50,224 bases of DNA, taken from a virus. The notes under the pieces were generated by a model. That model made no database searches. It was given only the letters and a program-made list of their open reading frames with translations, and was not told the origin of the DNA. The stretch's first letter is position 1; every line of letters starts with the position of its first letter. This document shows, piece after piece, positions 35,311 through 43,457 of this stretch. A program made the position numbers and the translations under genes. The stretch spans positions 1 through 50,224 of the IMG/VR virus record IMGVR_UViG_3300010354_000132; one strand, given 5' to 3'.

Positions 35311-35925
35311 ATGATGAAGCCAGGTAGAGAAAACGGTTTTTTGAATATAGAGGGTTATCTTAAGATATATGACCCCACGACTGATGAAATTTTTGTAGAT
35401 AAAAGAAATGCTATTCACTATGAAAATTTCAGTCAAGGATTGGCCAATGCTATGAGTCATCAAAATTCTGGATTTATTAACTCTATGGCGTTCGGTAATG
35501 GTGGGACTTTAATAGATCCGACTGGGATTATAACATACAAAACTCCAAATACAGTAGGATCTACAGCAGGATTATATAATAGAACCTATCAAAAAGTTGT
35601 CGATTCTAGAGATGCAACAAGCACAGATCCTGCTAGAAATTACATGGAGGTTAGACACCGTCCTGGAACTTATTATAGTGATATTCTTGTAAGTTGTTTA
35701 TTAGACTTCGGTGAACCTACTAATCAATTAGCATTTGATAATGAAACAAATAACAATGCTACATTTGTGTTCGATGAAATTGGCCTGTACTCATATTCAC
35801 CTGCAGGTTTACAAGACGGATACTTATTAACTCATGTTATATTCCATCCTGTACAAAAGTCGTTAAATCGTATGATCCAAATTGATTATACCGTTAGAAT
35901 ACAAAGTTTAAGTTCAGGAACATAA
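35311..35925 (+). CDS. conserved virion protein, unknown role, upstream of fibre genes
   Basis: A 204-residue protein with no domain I can name. It is a compact globular protein with GYLKIYDPTTDEIFVDKRNA at the start, a Gly/Asn loop (SMAFGNGGTLID) and a last strand pair (LLTHVIFHPVQKSLNRMIQI, DYTVRIQSL). It resembles conserved structural genes near the fibres of marine T4-like phages. The second codon is also Met, so the start may be one codon later. It has its own late box and lies one base before the collar-fibre gene, so a baseplate-to-fibre adaptor is a reasonable but unproven guess. Confidence 0.55.
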   Translation: MMKPGRENGFLNIEGYLKIYDPTTDEIFVDKRNAIHYENFSQGLANAMSHQNSGFINSMAFGNGGTLIDPTGIITYKTPNTVGSTAGLYNRTYQKVVDSRDATSTDPARNYMEVRHRPGTYYSDILVSCLLDFGEPTNQLAFDNETNNNATFVFDEIGLYSYSPAGLQDGYLLTHVIFHPVQKSLNRMIQIDYTVRIQSLSSGT

Positions 35926-35926
35926 T

Positions 35927-37732
35927 ATGTCAGGAAATTACGTTTTAAAGTTTTCAGATCCTTTTAAAACTTCTAATATTACTGTTCCTAGTAAGGCTAC
36001 GGGATCCGGTCTTAATAATTACGACACAAGTTTAGATTTACCAGGTGCTGGAAATGAAAACTATGGTAGTCATATCAGCCAAAATTTCCTAAAATTACTT
36101 GAACATTTTTCCAGTCCGTACCCTCCTGAGAATGCTATAGAGGGTCAATTATGGTATGATACAAGTAATCCAAATCAAAAAGTTTTAAGAGTTAATAACG
36201 GCACAGATACTAGTAGTAGATGGAGTGCAGCAAGCGGTGTTTACCAACAGTCTAATGATCCGTATGTTCAATTTTTAGATACTGTAAGAGAAGGAGATAT
36301 TTGGGTCGACACTCAAAACGGTCAACTTAAAATTAGAACCGGGGCAGAATGGAGACTAGTTGGTCCTGTGATTGGTTCTGATGTTGATAAAACTGGAACA
36401 GAGTTTGAATTTGTAGAAAGTAATACAGGACAGACATACCCTGTAATTAAGAATTGGGCAAATGGCAATATTGTAGAAATTATAAGTTATAATAGTTTTG
36501 TGCCCAAAAAAGTAATTCCCGGATTTACCAGTATTCAGACAGGTACAAATTTAACAACCAAAGTTGCAGCAAGATACAACGGTATATCTGAAAAGGCACA
36601 GGGACTTGTAGTAAACAATATTACAGTTTTAAAGGCGTCCGAGATATTAAGAAACCGACCAAGTACTATACAGATTCATACAGGAACGCTGTATGTAGAT
36701 AGTAGTTCTGGTTTCAAGGTAAGAAACGTCAATTTTAATCAAAATATTGAATTTTATAGTGGACAAACCGGTGGATTTATCAATTTTACCGATGAAGAAA
36801 GACTGTTAACTGTAGGTATAAACGATAAGTCATATTTAAAATTTAATCCTAATGGATTAAATGTAGGAATTAACACCACAACAAATGTGGGAGATCCTAC
36901 CTTAGATGTATTCGGTACTGGAAGATTTACTGGTTTATTGACAATCACAGAACCTAATATATCTTTACAAGTAACCGGTAAGAGCAATTTTGGAAATAAT
37001 GTTAGTGTTACTGGAAATTTATCAATTTCAGGTTTAACCACATCTACTGGTAAATTAACAATTGGATCTACATCAAGCAACGGAATAATTTTACAGCCTG
37101 GTAAGCATGATGTTTATGATATAGGTAGCACGTCAACAAGATTTAGACATATACATGCCGGATCTTTTGGTTATTCTTTAGGGGTAGGAAATACCGGTAC
37201 TGCCACTACAGTATTTTATGGTAGATTAGAAGGTACAGCAACACGACTGCAAAATGCCAGACAATTTAGAATAACAGGACATGTAACAAGCACAGCAGTT
37301 ACCTTCAATGGTGGAGCGAATGTGGTATTCACAACTACCTTACACAGGAGTATGATAACTGCTACCATTAGTACATCTTCTGCTACACTAAATCATTCTA
37401 TGGTAGTGTTGAACACAGGTACAAGTACGAGTGATTTAGAAGTTGTTTCTAAATCAGATTTTCTTAAAGATGTTGAGTTTCCTACTATACCTGGACTAGT
37501 TCCTGCAGGCACGGTTACTGCCTTTGGTACAAATACCAATATTCCCGCAGGTTGGCTGTTATGTGCTAATTCTACCAATTCTCCTACACCACCTACGAGT
37601 ACTAACTATCCAAAATTGTATAGTGTGATTGGTACTACTTTTGGTTCATCAGGTCCTGGTACGTTTTTTGTACCTGAAATAACACCGGCAGTGGTATTAA
37701 ATGGATCTGTCCACTGGATAATAAAGACCTAA
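35927..37732 (+). CDS. tail fibre with C-terminal phage tail collar domain (gp12-like)
   Basis: A 601-residue protein. The N-terminal module (ENYGSHISQNFLKLLEHFSS, then AIEGQLWYDTSNPNQKVLRV) recurs in the next two genes. A shaft with repeated TGxxxxTGxLTI-like strands follows (LDVFGTGRFTGLLTI, GNLSISGLTTSTGKLTI). From about residue 527 the tail-collar domain reads TNIPAGWLLC, YPKLYSVIGTTFGSSGPGTF and FVPEI, the fold seen at the head of short tail fibres such as T4 gp12. An AGGAA ribosome site precedes the ATG. Likely a trimeric receptor-binding fibre or its attachment part. Confidence 0.8.
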   Translation: MSGNYVLKFSDPFKTSNITVPSKATGSGLNNYDTSLDLPGAGNENYGSHISQNFLKLLEHFSSPYPPENAIEGQLWYDTSNPNQKVLRVNNGTDTSSRWSAASGVYQQSNDPYVQFLDTVREGDIWVDTQNGQLKIRTGAEWRLVGPVIGSDVDKTGTEFEFVESNTGQTYPVIKNWANGNIVEIISYNSFVPKKVIPGFTSIQTGTNLTTKVAARYNGISEKAQGLVVNNITVLKASEILRNRPSTIQIHTGTLYVDSSSGFKVRNVNFNQNIEFYSGQTGGFINFTDEERLLTVGINDKSYLKFNPNGLNVGINTTTNVGDPTLDVFGTGRFTGLLTITEPNISLQVTGKSNFGNNVSVTGNLSISGLTTSTGKLTIGSTSSNGIILQPGKHDVYDIGSTSTRFRHIHAGSFGYSLGVGNTGTATTVFYGRLEGTATRLQNARQFRITGHVTSTAVTFNGGANVVFTTTLHRSMITATISTSSATLNHSMVVLNTGTSTSDLEVVSKSDFLKDVEFPTIPGLVPAGTVTAFGTNTNIPAGWLLCANSTNSPTPPTSTNYPKLYSVIGTTFGSSGPGTFFVPEITPAVVLNGSVHWIIKT

Positions 37733-37736
37733 ACTT

Positions 37737-38774
37737 ATGTCATATACTGTATATAATAATAATGGAACTGTTCTTGTAAGTTTACCTACTGGTACCATTG
37801 ATGATGTTACAACAAGCATAACTTTTATAGGTAAAAATGTTAATAATTATGGTGAAATTTACAACAATAATCTAGTAAAGATGTTGAGTAATTTTGCCAA
37901 TGAAAATACTTCTCCTCCTAATAGTCCATTACAAGGTCAACTTTACTACAATAGTACAGAAAAAAGATTGTTAGTATTTGATGGAGAAAAGTTTAAACCC
38001 GTTTATGAATCATCTGTTAGTGCAACTAGTCCAACTAATGCTAGTGATGGTGAATTTTGGTATGACTCTGGAGCAGGCCAATTCAGAGTTTATGCAAACG
38101 GAGCATGGACATTAGTAGGTCCTGCTGTTAGTCCAGCATTAGGTAAATTTGGTGTTGAGCCGCCTCCTAGTTCTTATGCTTTTAGAGAATTTCAATCAAA
38201 TGATCAAAAAAATGTTGGGGTTGTATATTCTTATGGCAACGTCAGTCAGGTATTAACAAGTGCTACTTTCACAATGTCGTCTGGAACTAGTTTAGTTTAT
38301 TGGGGAACTACTACTCCTGTTATTGTTTATAGTGGAACAAATTTTGTTAGTAATGTAAAGATAAAAGAAAATCTGTATGTAGATGGTAATATCGAACTTA
38401 AAGGGACTATATTAAACTATCCTAACAAATCATTGACAAGTTATTATGATGCTACGTGGATAGGGACCTTTACTGGAGCACTATCGACCACACAAAATAT
38501 CGCACTTTATAACAATCATAATAATTTTGTTCGTGTAAATGTATTACCGCATCTATTTACCAGTACTCAATATTCGTTAGATAGTGAAGTTAAAGTATTA
38601 TTTGCCTTAGGGACAAGTACTCATGTTAGACATTACTATCTGAGTACTGGCACAACTATGTTAGAAAGAGTTTGGAAGGCTAAAGAAGTATATACTAATA
38701 CAAATACTTCTCCATTTTATTCTTTCTTCGGTGCTACACAAACATCTACTAACATTGTAAGGATTGATTTATAA
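37737..38774 (+). CDS. fibre-family protein, second tandem paralogue
   Basis: A 345-residue protein. Residues 1-90 repeat the module of its neighbours: DDVTTSITFIGKNVNNYGEI, then NNLVKMLSNFANENTSPPNS, then PLQGQLYYNSTEKRLLVF. A second copy of the WYD-type strand pair follows (DGEFWYDSGAGQFRVYANGA). The C-terminal half is beta-rich with no collar domain, ending in SPFYSFFGATQTSTNIVRI. The stop codon overlaps the next ATG, so translation is coupled. It probably forms a fibre segment alongside the collar-domain protein. Confidence 0.6.
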   Translation: MSYTVYNNNGTVLVSLPTGTIDDVTTSITFIGKNVNNYGEIYNNNLVKMLSNFANENTSPPNSPLQGQLYYNSTEKRLLVFDGEKFKPVYESSVSATSPTNASDGEFWYDSGAGQFRVYANGAWTLVGPAVSPALGKFGVEPPPSSYAFREFQSNDQKNVGVVYSYGNVSQVLTSATFTMSSGTSLVYWGTTTPVIVYSGTNFVSNVKIKENLYVDGNIELKGTILNYPNKSLTSYYDATWIGTFTGALSTTQNIALYNNHNNFVRVNVLPHLFTSTQYSLDSEVKVLFALGTSTHVRHYYLSTGTTMLERVWKAKEVYTNTNTSPFYSFFGATQTSTNIVRIDL

Positions 38775-40036
38775 TGGCTTATATTCTTAATAAAACTAAT
38801 GGGGCAGTAATTACTACGGTACAGGATGCTTCTTTAGATACAACGACTGATTTGACCTTCCTTGGTAGAAATTATGCAGGTTATGGTGAATATCAGAATG
38901 AAAACTTTTTAAGATTATTAGAGAACTTTGCCAATACTACAGCACCAGAAAAACCTATCGAAGGGCAACTTTGGTATGATAGTATAAACAATAAGGTAAA
39001 TGTCTATGATGGCTCATACTGGAAGAGTATGGGTAACTTAGAAGTTAGTGAAACAGATCCTACTGGTACAAAGATCTTTACTTTTGGTGATTTATGGTAT
39101 AATAGTTTAACTCAACAATTATACGTTTATAATGGTGCTACTTTTATTTTGGTAGGACCACCTAATAGATCTGATGTTATAGCAGGTTGGAGAGGGGATT
39201 TTGAATATAGCACTGCTGAATCGGGTACTCAGCAATATGTTATTAAGGCTGTAGTAGGTACAGACAATGAAGTTGTAGCCATAGCAAGTAACAAGGGTTT
39301 TGAAATAAGTCCTACTGTGAGTGGAACCGAATCACCTATCTATCCTTTATCGGGATACCTTAGTACAATTTACAAAGGTATAACCTTACCTGGAGCAGAT
39401 CCTAAAACCGGAAGAAGTGATTCTGCCGGATATTATTTTTGGGGAACTGCTGCTCATGCATCTACTGCTACTACGTCAACATATGCTGCTTATGTGACTG
39501 GTGGTTTTAAGTTTGAAACTACAGCAACAAATGAAAGATTTAATATTCCTTTCATTACAACTTCTTCAAACAGCACAACAAGTTTAGCCTATGTTAACAC
39601 AGGGCTACAATTTAATCCTAGCACTAAAACAGTATATGCGACAGCATCTAGTGCTCTATATAGTGATTTAGCAGAAAGATATGCCGCAGACGATTACTAT
39701 GAACCTGGAACAGTGTTAGTTATAGGCGGAAATCAAGAAGTTACGATTTCGACCTTAGAAAATGATGTAACTGTTGCAGGTATCGTAAGTACTAAACCTG
39801 CTTTTAGAATGAATGAATATGCTGGGTCTGATCAGTCACATCCCTTTATTGCTTTGAAAGGTCGTGTTCCTTGTAAAGTATTAGGTCCTATTAAAAAAGG
39901 TGACCTATTAGTTACAAGTAAAATTCCTGGGCACGGAAGATCTAAACTTAATTCAGATCATTCCAATGCTGTGTTTGCTAAATCTTTACAAGATTTTGAG
40001 GGTGGTATTGGTATTATAGAAGTAATGGTAGTTTAA
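38774..40036 (+). CDS. fibre-family protein, third paralogue, with Peptidase_G2-like C-terminus
   Basis: A 420-residue protein. The N-terminal module again reads TTTDLTFLGRNYAGYGEYQN, then ENFLRLLENFANTTAPEKPI and EGQLWYDSINNKVNVYDG; a second WY unit follows (GDLWYNSLTQQLYVYNGA). Residues about 290-420 form a separate domain: YSDLAERYAADDYYEPGTVL, VTVAGIVSTKPAFRMN, GRVPCKVLGPIKKGDLLVTS. This resembles the self-cleaving chaperone-like ends of some phage appendages, but I cannot confirm a cleavage site. It is the last gene of the structural block and converges on thyA with a shared stop region. Confidence 0.6.
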   Translation: MAYILNKTNGAVITTVQDASLDTTTDLTFLGRNYAGYGEYQNENFLRLLENFANTTAPEKPIEGQLWYDSINNKVNVYDGSYWKSMGNLEVSETDPTGTKIFTFGDLWYNSLTQQLYVYNGATFILVGPPNRSDVIAGWRGDFEYSTAESGTQQYVIKAVVGTDNEVVAIASNKGFEISPTVSGTESPIYPLSGYLSTIYKGITLPGADPKTGRSDSAGYYFWGTAAHASTATTSTYAAYVTGGFKFETTATNERFNIPFITTSSNSTTSLAYVNTGLQFNPSTKTVYATASSALYSDLAERYAADDYYEPGTVLVIGGNQEVTISTLENDVTVAGIVSTKPAFRMNEYAGSDQSHPFIALKGRVPCKVLGPIKKGDLLVTSKIPGHGRSKLNSDHSNAVFAKSLQDFEGGIGIIEVMVV

Positions 40037-40920
40037 ACTGCCATTTCTGCTTTTATAGAATCGTGACTTTGATAATTTTCTAAAGCAATATCTGCCATTG
40101 TAAACTTTGTTATATCGTTTATATCTTTGTTTAGCACAAGTCTTGGCAATTCTAATGGCTCTCTAGATAGTTGTTCTTTTACTTGTGAAATGTGATTTTT
40201 GTAAATATGGCAGTCACCGAAACTAATTACTAAATCACCTGCTGTCATATTACACACCTGTGCTAACATTTCAGTAAAAAGTGCGTAACTAGCAATATTG
40301 AATGGCACTCCCAAGAACATGTCAGCAGACCGTTGATACATGTGACAACTTAATTTCCTATCATTACTGACATAAAATTGTGACATTAAATGGCATGGAG
40401 GTAGCGCCATTATTTCAAGTTCTCCTGGATTCCACGCACTGATAATATGACGGCGACTAAATGGATCGTTTTTTAAACCATCTAATAATTCCAGTAATTG
40501 ATCATGATTTGCTAGGACAACCTTATTAATTCTAATTAACGGTTTGCGCCAACGACGCCATTGTACACCATATACTCTACCTAGATCGCCTGGATGCCTT
40601 TGAAGTTTTTTTCCTGTCCAATATGGCGCAGTAGCATTAGCAGTCCATATTGTTTGTTTATCAGAATATCTTGCTCCGTGTAGTATTTCTCTTAGTCTAT
40701 ATTCGTCACCACTGCCCTCTATAAACCAAAGAAGTTCACTGACTACCGCCTTCCACGCAAGTCTTTTCGTAGTAAGAGCAGGAAATCCCTTAGAAAGATC
40801 GAACCTAATGCTAGTACCAAATTTACTCAAGGTACCAGTCCCAGTTCGATCTATTCTTTCTTCTCCTGTTTCTAGAATATCTTTTAGTAAGTTAAGATAT
40901 GCTGTTTCAGGATGTAGCAT
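40033..40920 (-). CDS. thyA: thymidylate synthase ThyA
   Basis: Converts dUMP to dTMP with methylene-tetrahydrofolate, supplying DNA synthesis. The 295-residue sequence is complete. It has RTGTGTLSKFG near 25-35, the SELLWFIEGS helix with Glu62, RVYGVQWRRW at 115-124, catalytic Cys176 in ALPPCHLMSQFYV, and QRSADMFLGVPFNIASYA, which binds dUMP. It is the classical folate type (as T4 td), not the flavin ThyX common in cyanophages. T4 td carries a group I intron; here the frame is uninterrupted. It starts inside the end of the 221-residue gene (14-base overlap) and shares the late-type operon starting at 42093. Confidence 0.97.
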   Translation of the reverse strand: MLHPETAYLNLLKDILETGEERIDRTGTGTLSKFGTSIRFDLSKGFPALTTKRLAWKAVVSELLWFIEGSGDEYRLREILHGARYSDKQTIWTANATAPYWTGKKLQRHPGDLGRVYGVQWRRWRKPLIRINKVVLANHDQLLELLDGLKNDPFSRRHIISAWNPGELEIMALPPCHLMSQFYVSNDRKLSCHMYQRSADMFLGVPFNIASYALFTEMLAQVCNMTAGDLVISFGDCHIYKNHISQVKEQLSREPLELPRLVLNKDINDITKFTMADIALENYQSHDSIKAEMAV

Positions 40921-41572
40921 TTGATTTTACTTTTTTGGTTTTAGTTGCTGGTTCTTTTGTTTTTACAGGTTCTAATTCATCTGCTTTACGACGAAGAGCC
41001 TGTGCTTCCTTGAACAATTTATCCGCCATAGATCTTAGATCACTTGCTGTAACGGGTGTTTCAATTTTAGGTGTTTCAATGACAGCACCTTCATATCCTG
41101 GATGGAACGGGGCTTCTTCTACTAACTTTTTATTCTCTAGAGAACTGGGTTCAGGAATGGTTTCTGTTTTTTGTGGAGTAGTTTTAGTACCTTCTTCCTT
41201 AACTGCTAATTCATCTACGCTGATACCTTTTTGTTGAGCAATGAGTTGATTAAGTTCATTTAGCGGAATAGTTGTTTGAGCCGCAGGCGTCATTAGTACA
41301 AGTTCAGTTGATACCTTTTTAAGGTGTCCGTTGTTATGTAGATATGCCAACATTACTGATCCGTCTGGAAATCTTCTTGTGGCTAAAATGTCTGCTAGTT
41401 CGTTTGCCTGTTGACCTTCTGGACTTTGGATTACAGACATCAAAGCATCATGATGACTATCTGGTAATCCGTTAGTGCCAAATACTAGGGCGCTTTTAGA
41501 GTCACCTGGTAATGTTCTATAGGCTACTCCTACTCTAGCAGCATTGTTCTTCATTTTGCCCACATGTTTCAT
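40907..41572 (-). CDS. conserved phage protein of unknown function, acidic/basic tail
   Basis: A 221-residue protein. The first 115 residues look globular and conserved: MKHVGKMKNNAARVGVAYRT, DALMSVIQSPEGQQANELAD and ILATRRFPDGSVMLAYLHNN. After about residue 120 it becomes Pro/Glu/Lys-rich, then a helix (ASDLRSMADKLFKEAQALRR) and a Lys/Thr tail. This two-part form is one I associate with conserved marine T4-like genes without known function. A strong AAGGAGG ribosome site precedes the ATG. It is coupled to thyA downstream and follows a small helical protein upstream. Confidence 0.6.
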   Translation of the reverse strand: MKHVGKMKNNAARVGVAYRTLPGDSKSALVFGTNGLPDSHHDALMSVIQSPEGQQANELADILATRRFPDGSVMLAYLHNNGHLKKVSTELVLMTPAAQTTIPLNELNQLIAQQKGISVDELAVKEEGTKTTPQKTETIPEPSSLENKKLVEEAPFHPGYEGAVIETPKIETPVTASDLRSMADKLFKEAQALRRKADELEPVKTKEPATKTKKVKSNATS

Positions 41573-41581
41573 GGGACCTCC

Positions 41582-41794
41582 TTATTGTTGTTGTGTTTGA
41601 GTCGGTGTTTGAGCAGAAACGGCATTAAGAAACTTTTCAAGTTTATCATAGGCTGCACCTACGCTTGAAATTTCTGAAGCACTAAAAGTTCCTCTTCTAA
41701 CAGCCGCATCTATGATTTGTTTGATATTATTAAGATCATTTACTGTTAGTTCTGGTGAACTTTGTGTTTGTTCTGTTTGTTCTTGATTTTCCAT
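41582..41794 (-). CDS. small helical conserved phage protein
   Basis: A 70-residue protein. Gln/Glu-rich ends flank a helical centre, LTVNDLNNIKQIIDAAVRRG, TFSASEISSVGAAYDKLEKF, a pattern seen in small genes of marine T4-like phages. Function unknown. An AGGAG ribosome site lies just before the start. It sits nine bases after its upstream neighbour and nine before the next gene, inside the late-type unit leading to thyA. Confidence 0.6.
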   Translation of the reverse strand: MENQEQTEQTQSSPELTVNDLNNIKQIIDAAVRRGTFSASEISSVGAAYDKLEKFLNAVSAQTPTQTQQQ

Positions 41795-41802
41795 AAAATC
41801 TC

Positions 41803-42093
41803 CTATTGTTTATTATGAATAAATGGACAGCCTAGATTGAACATGGTAAACTCTCTAGGGTCTTCAATACCTATTTTAATTACATAACTAATCTTTTTAG
41901 TGTTATCTAAATCTACTGTCTTAAGTATAGAGTACCTGCTATTAAGATGAAATTCAATCCAATTTCCTATTTCATTTATGCTCATAAAGTCATTTTCAAA
42001 AACTCTTAAAACTGAAAAATGTTCTGGAATAAAACTCAACTTTCTTAATCCTAATAAGGATAAAGGATTGATTTCGTTTCTACTTAGCGACAT
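41803..42093 (-). CDS. small conserved protein, first gene of the thyA unit
   Basis: A 96-residue protein of unknown function, with a mixed alpha/beta pattern (IPEHFSVLRVFENDFMSI, IGNWIEFHLNSRYSIL, TMFNLGCPFIHNK). No motif is recognisable. It is the first gene behind a perfect TATAAATA box and lacks a visible Shine-Dalgarno (only CACACTTAATT before the ATG), so its leader is only a few bases long. That may mean inefficient or leaderless-like initiation. Confidence 0.55.
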   Translation of the reverse strand: MSLSRNEINPLSLLGLRKLSFIPEHFSVLRVFENDFMSINEIGNWIEFHLNSRYSILKTVDLDNTKKISYVIKIGIEDPREFTMFNLGCPFIHNKQ

Positions 42094-42105
42094 AATTAAG
42101 TGTGT

Positions 42106-43371
42106 TTATTTATAATATGCCACTTGACCGAATGGTGGAGAAATGGTGTCGTTACCGTGAATGACAAAAAGAGTTTCGCAGTAATCCTCATCACCCCAAT
42201 CACCGCAGGGATAACCGTCTGTAAACATGATAAAGCGTTTTGGAGTAATACCTTGTTCCTTCATAAATTCCCAATTGGCTTCGAAGTCAGTGCCACCACC
42301 ACCCTTTATCTCATAGGTAAGAAGGTCATCTTTATTGTCTCCTGTGAATTCTGCATAGTTGTATACTTCAGTATCAAAACACCATAAGTTGACTTTGAAG
42401 TCTTTGTATTCATCCATGATACCCTTGATCTCACTGATGAAGTCTTTGGCCTGATGATCTGAAATGCTACCACTCATATCAATACCTACACTAATATCAA
42501 TAGTTTCCTCATTCATCAGTCCGGGCAATATAGCACCGGTGTGCTGACTACGACGATTTGGACGATTAAAACTAAAGTCACTTTTGATAAGGCTTTGAAT
42601 ATTCATACGTAGCAATTGACGCCAGTCCATTTTAGGCTCTGTTAAGTCCTTGATCATACGCTGAATTCCTGCCGGAACTTTGCCTGCGCCGGCACTCTGC
42701 GCCGCGGCAATCATAGCCTCTTTGATCTCGTCACGGATCTGTTGGCGTTCTTCTTTGCTTAAACGTGGACGCTTGCCCTTACCAGGCTTATCACCGTCCT
42801 CACAGTCACCACCTTCATCACTGTCTTCATCATCATCTAAGTGTTCATCTAACAATTCGCCTAGATCTTCTGGATTGATTTTTTCTGCCATAGTATATAA
42901 AATGGAATAAATTTCCTCGTATGATTTACCACGGTATTTGTCATCTTGGAAAATCTTAATCCAACTTGGAGAGATACCTATGCGCTCATCTTTTAAGATT
43001 TGATTAGCGGCATAGTCAGCCGCAATGTTTGAAAGCATTGGATTACGCCCTTCTCTACGACCCATATGATCAAAAACATTATGTAGAACTTCGTGGGCAA
43101 ATCCAAATTCACATTCTTTGGCACTTAGCTCATTTACGAATCCTACATTGTAGTAGAAGTTACGACCGTCAGTGGCTAAAGTTTGGCACCAATCGCTGGC
43201 ATCTATTAGTTTAAGTCTAGTGGCTAGATTACCAAAGAATGGATGACGTAGTAACAAGCCAACCCGAGCAGTAACTAATTTGTCTAGTATCCTAGCCTTT
43301 TCTGCAGCAGTAAAGACTTTGTCTGCCCATTTTTGCTTCTTTAATTTCTCACTTTTCATAACTGAGGTCAT
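42106..43371 (-). CDS. VWA protein with N-terminal metallopeptidase-like domain (CobT/DUF2201 type)
   Basis: A 421-residue partner of the AAA+ gene. An N-terminal zinc-peptidase-like domain has HEVLH at 93-97 followed by NIAADYAANQIL. A strongly acidic linker (about 190-210, DDDEDSDEGGD) precedes a basic helix, and a VWA-like domain follows with a MIDAS loop DMSGS near 297-301, then GGGGTDF and FTDGYPCGD. This order recalls the CobT subunit of cobalt chelatase and MoxR-associated VWA proteins. An in-frame ATG at 43398 adds nine residues. I choose 43371 because AAAGGAG lies just upstream and the predicted transcript starts near 43394, after the earlier ATG. Confidence 0.85.
   Translation of the reverse strand: MTSVMKSEKLKKQKWADKVFTAAEKARILDKLVTARVGLLLRHPFFGNLATRLKLIDASDWCQTLATDGRNFYYNVGFVNELSAKECEFGFAHEVLHNVFDHMGRREGRNPMLSNIAADYAANQILKDERIGISPSWIKIFQDDKYRGKSYEEIYSILYTMAEKINPEDLGELLDEHLDDDEDSDEGGDCEDGDKPGKGKRPRLSKEERQQIRDEIKEAMIAAAQSAGAGKVPAGIQRMIKDLTEPKMDWRQLLRMNIQSLIKSDFSFNRPNRRSQHTGAILPGLMNEETIDISVGIDMSGSISDHQAKDFISEIKGIMDEYKDFKVNLWCFDTEVYNYAEFTGDNKDDLLTYEIKGGGGTDFEANWEFMKEQGITPKRFIMFTDGYPCGDWGDEDYCETLFVIHGNDTISPPFGQVAYYK
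42107..42114 (-). promoter_or_regulatory. perfect T4-type late promoter for the thyA unit
   Basis: TATAAATA on the minus strand, followed by AACACACTTAATT and the ATG at 42093. It overlaps the stop codon of the upstream VWA gene (42106-42108). This is an exact match to the T4 late box, with spacing that leaves a leader of about six bases. Confidence 0.6.
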
Positions 43372-43400
43372 TTGTTTCTCCTTTGTTTCGCTATACACAT

Positions 43401-43429
43401 ATTATATATTCACTTTGCTTTAGACGCAA
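43401..43429 (-). promoter_or_regulatory. sigma70-type promoter for the VWA gene
   Basis: On the minus strand TTGCGT (43424-43429), 17 bases, then a perfect TATAAT (43401-43406). It lies between the terminator and the VWA gene, with a start near 43394 and the AAAGGAG ribosome site in the short leader. Confidence 0.55.
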
Positions 43430-43431
43430 GT

Positions 43432-43457
43432 AAAAAAGGCCCTTGCGGGCCCTTTTT
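43432..43457 (-). terminator. rho-independent terminator after the AAA+ gene
   Basis: Read on the minus strand, AAAAAGGGCCC, loop GCAA and GGGCCTTTTTT form a five-pair GC stem, one mismatch, then an A/T stem ending in a T run. The stop codon of the AAA+ gene overlaps its first arm. The symmetric A and T runs would let it work on either strand. Confidence 0.8.

Noticed and set aside
40033-40920. Group I intron in thyA as in T4 td
   Set aside because: The frame is continuous and all catalytic segments are present without interruption.
43372-43398. Upstream ATG for the VWA protein
   Set aside because: It has no good ribosome site and lies upstream of the predicted transcript start; AAAGGAG sits before the ATG at 43371.
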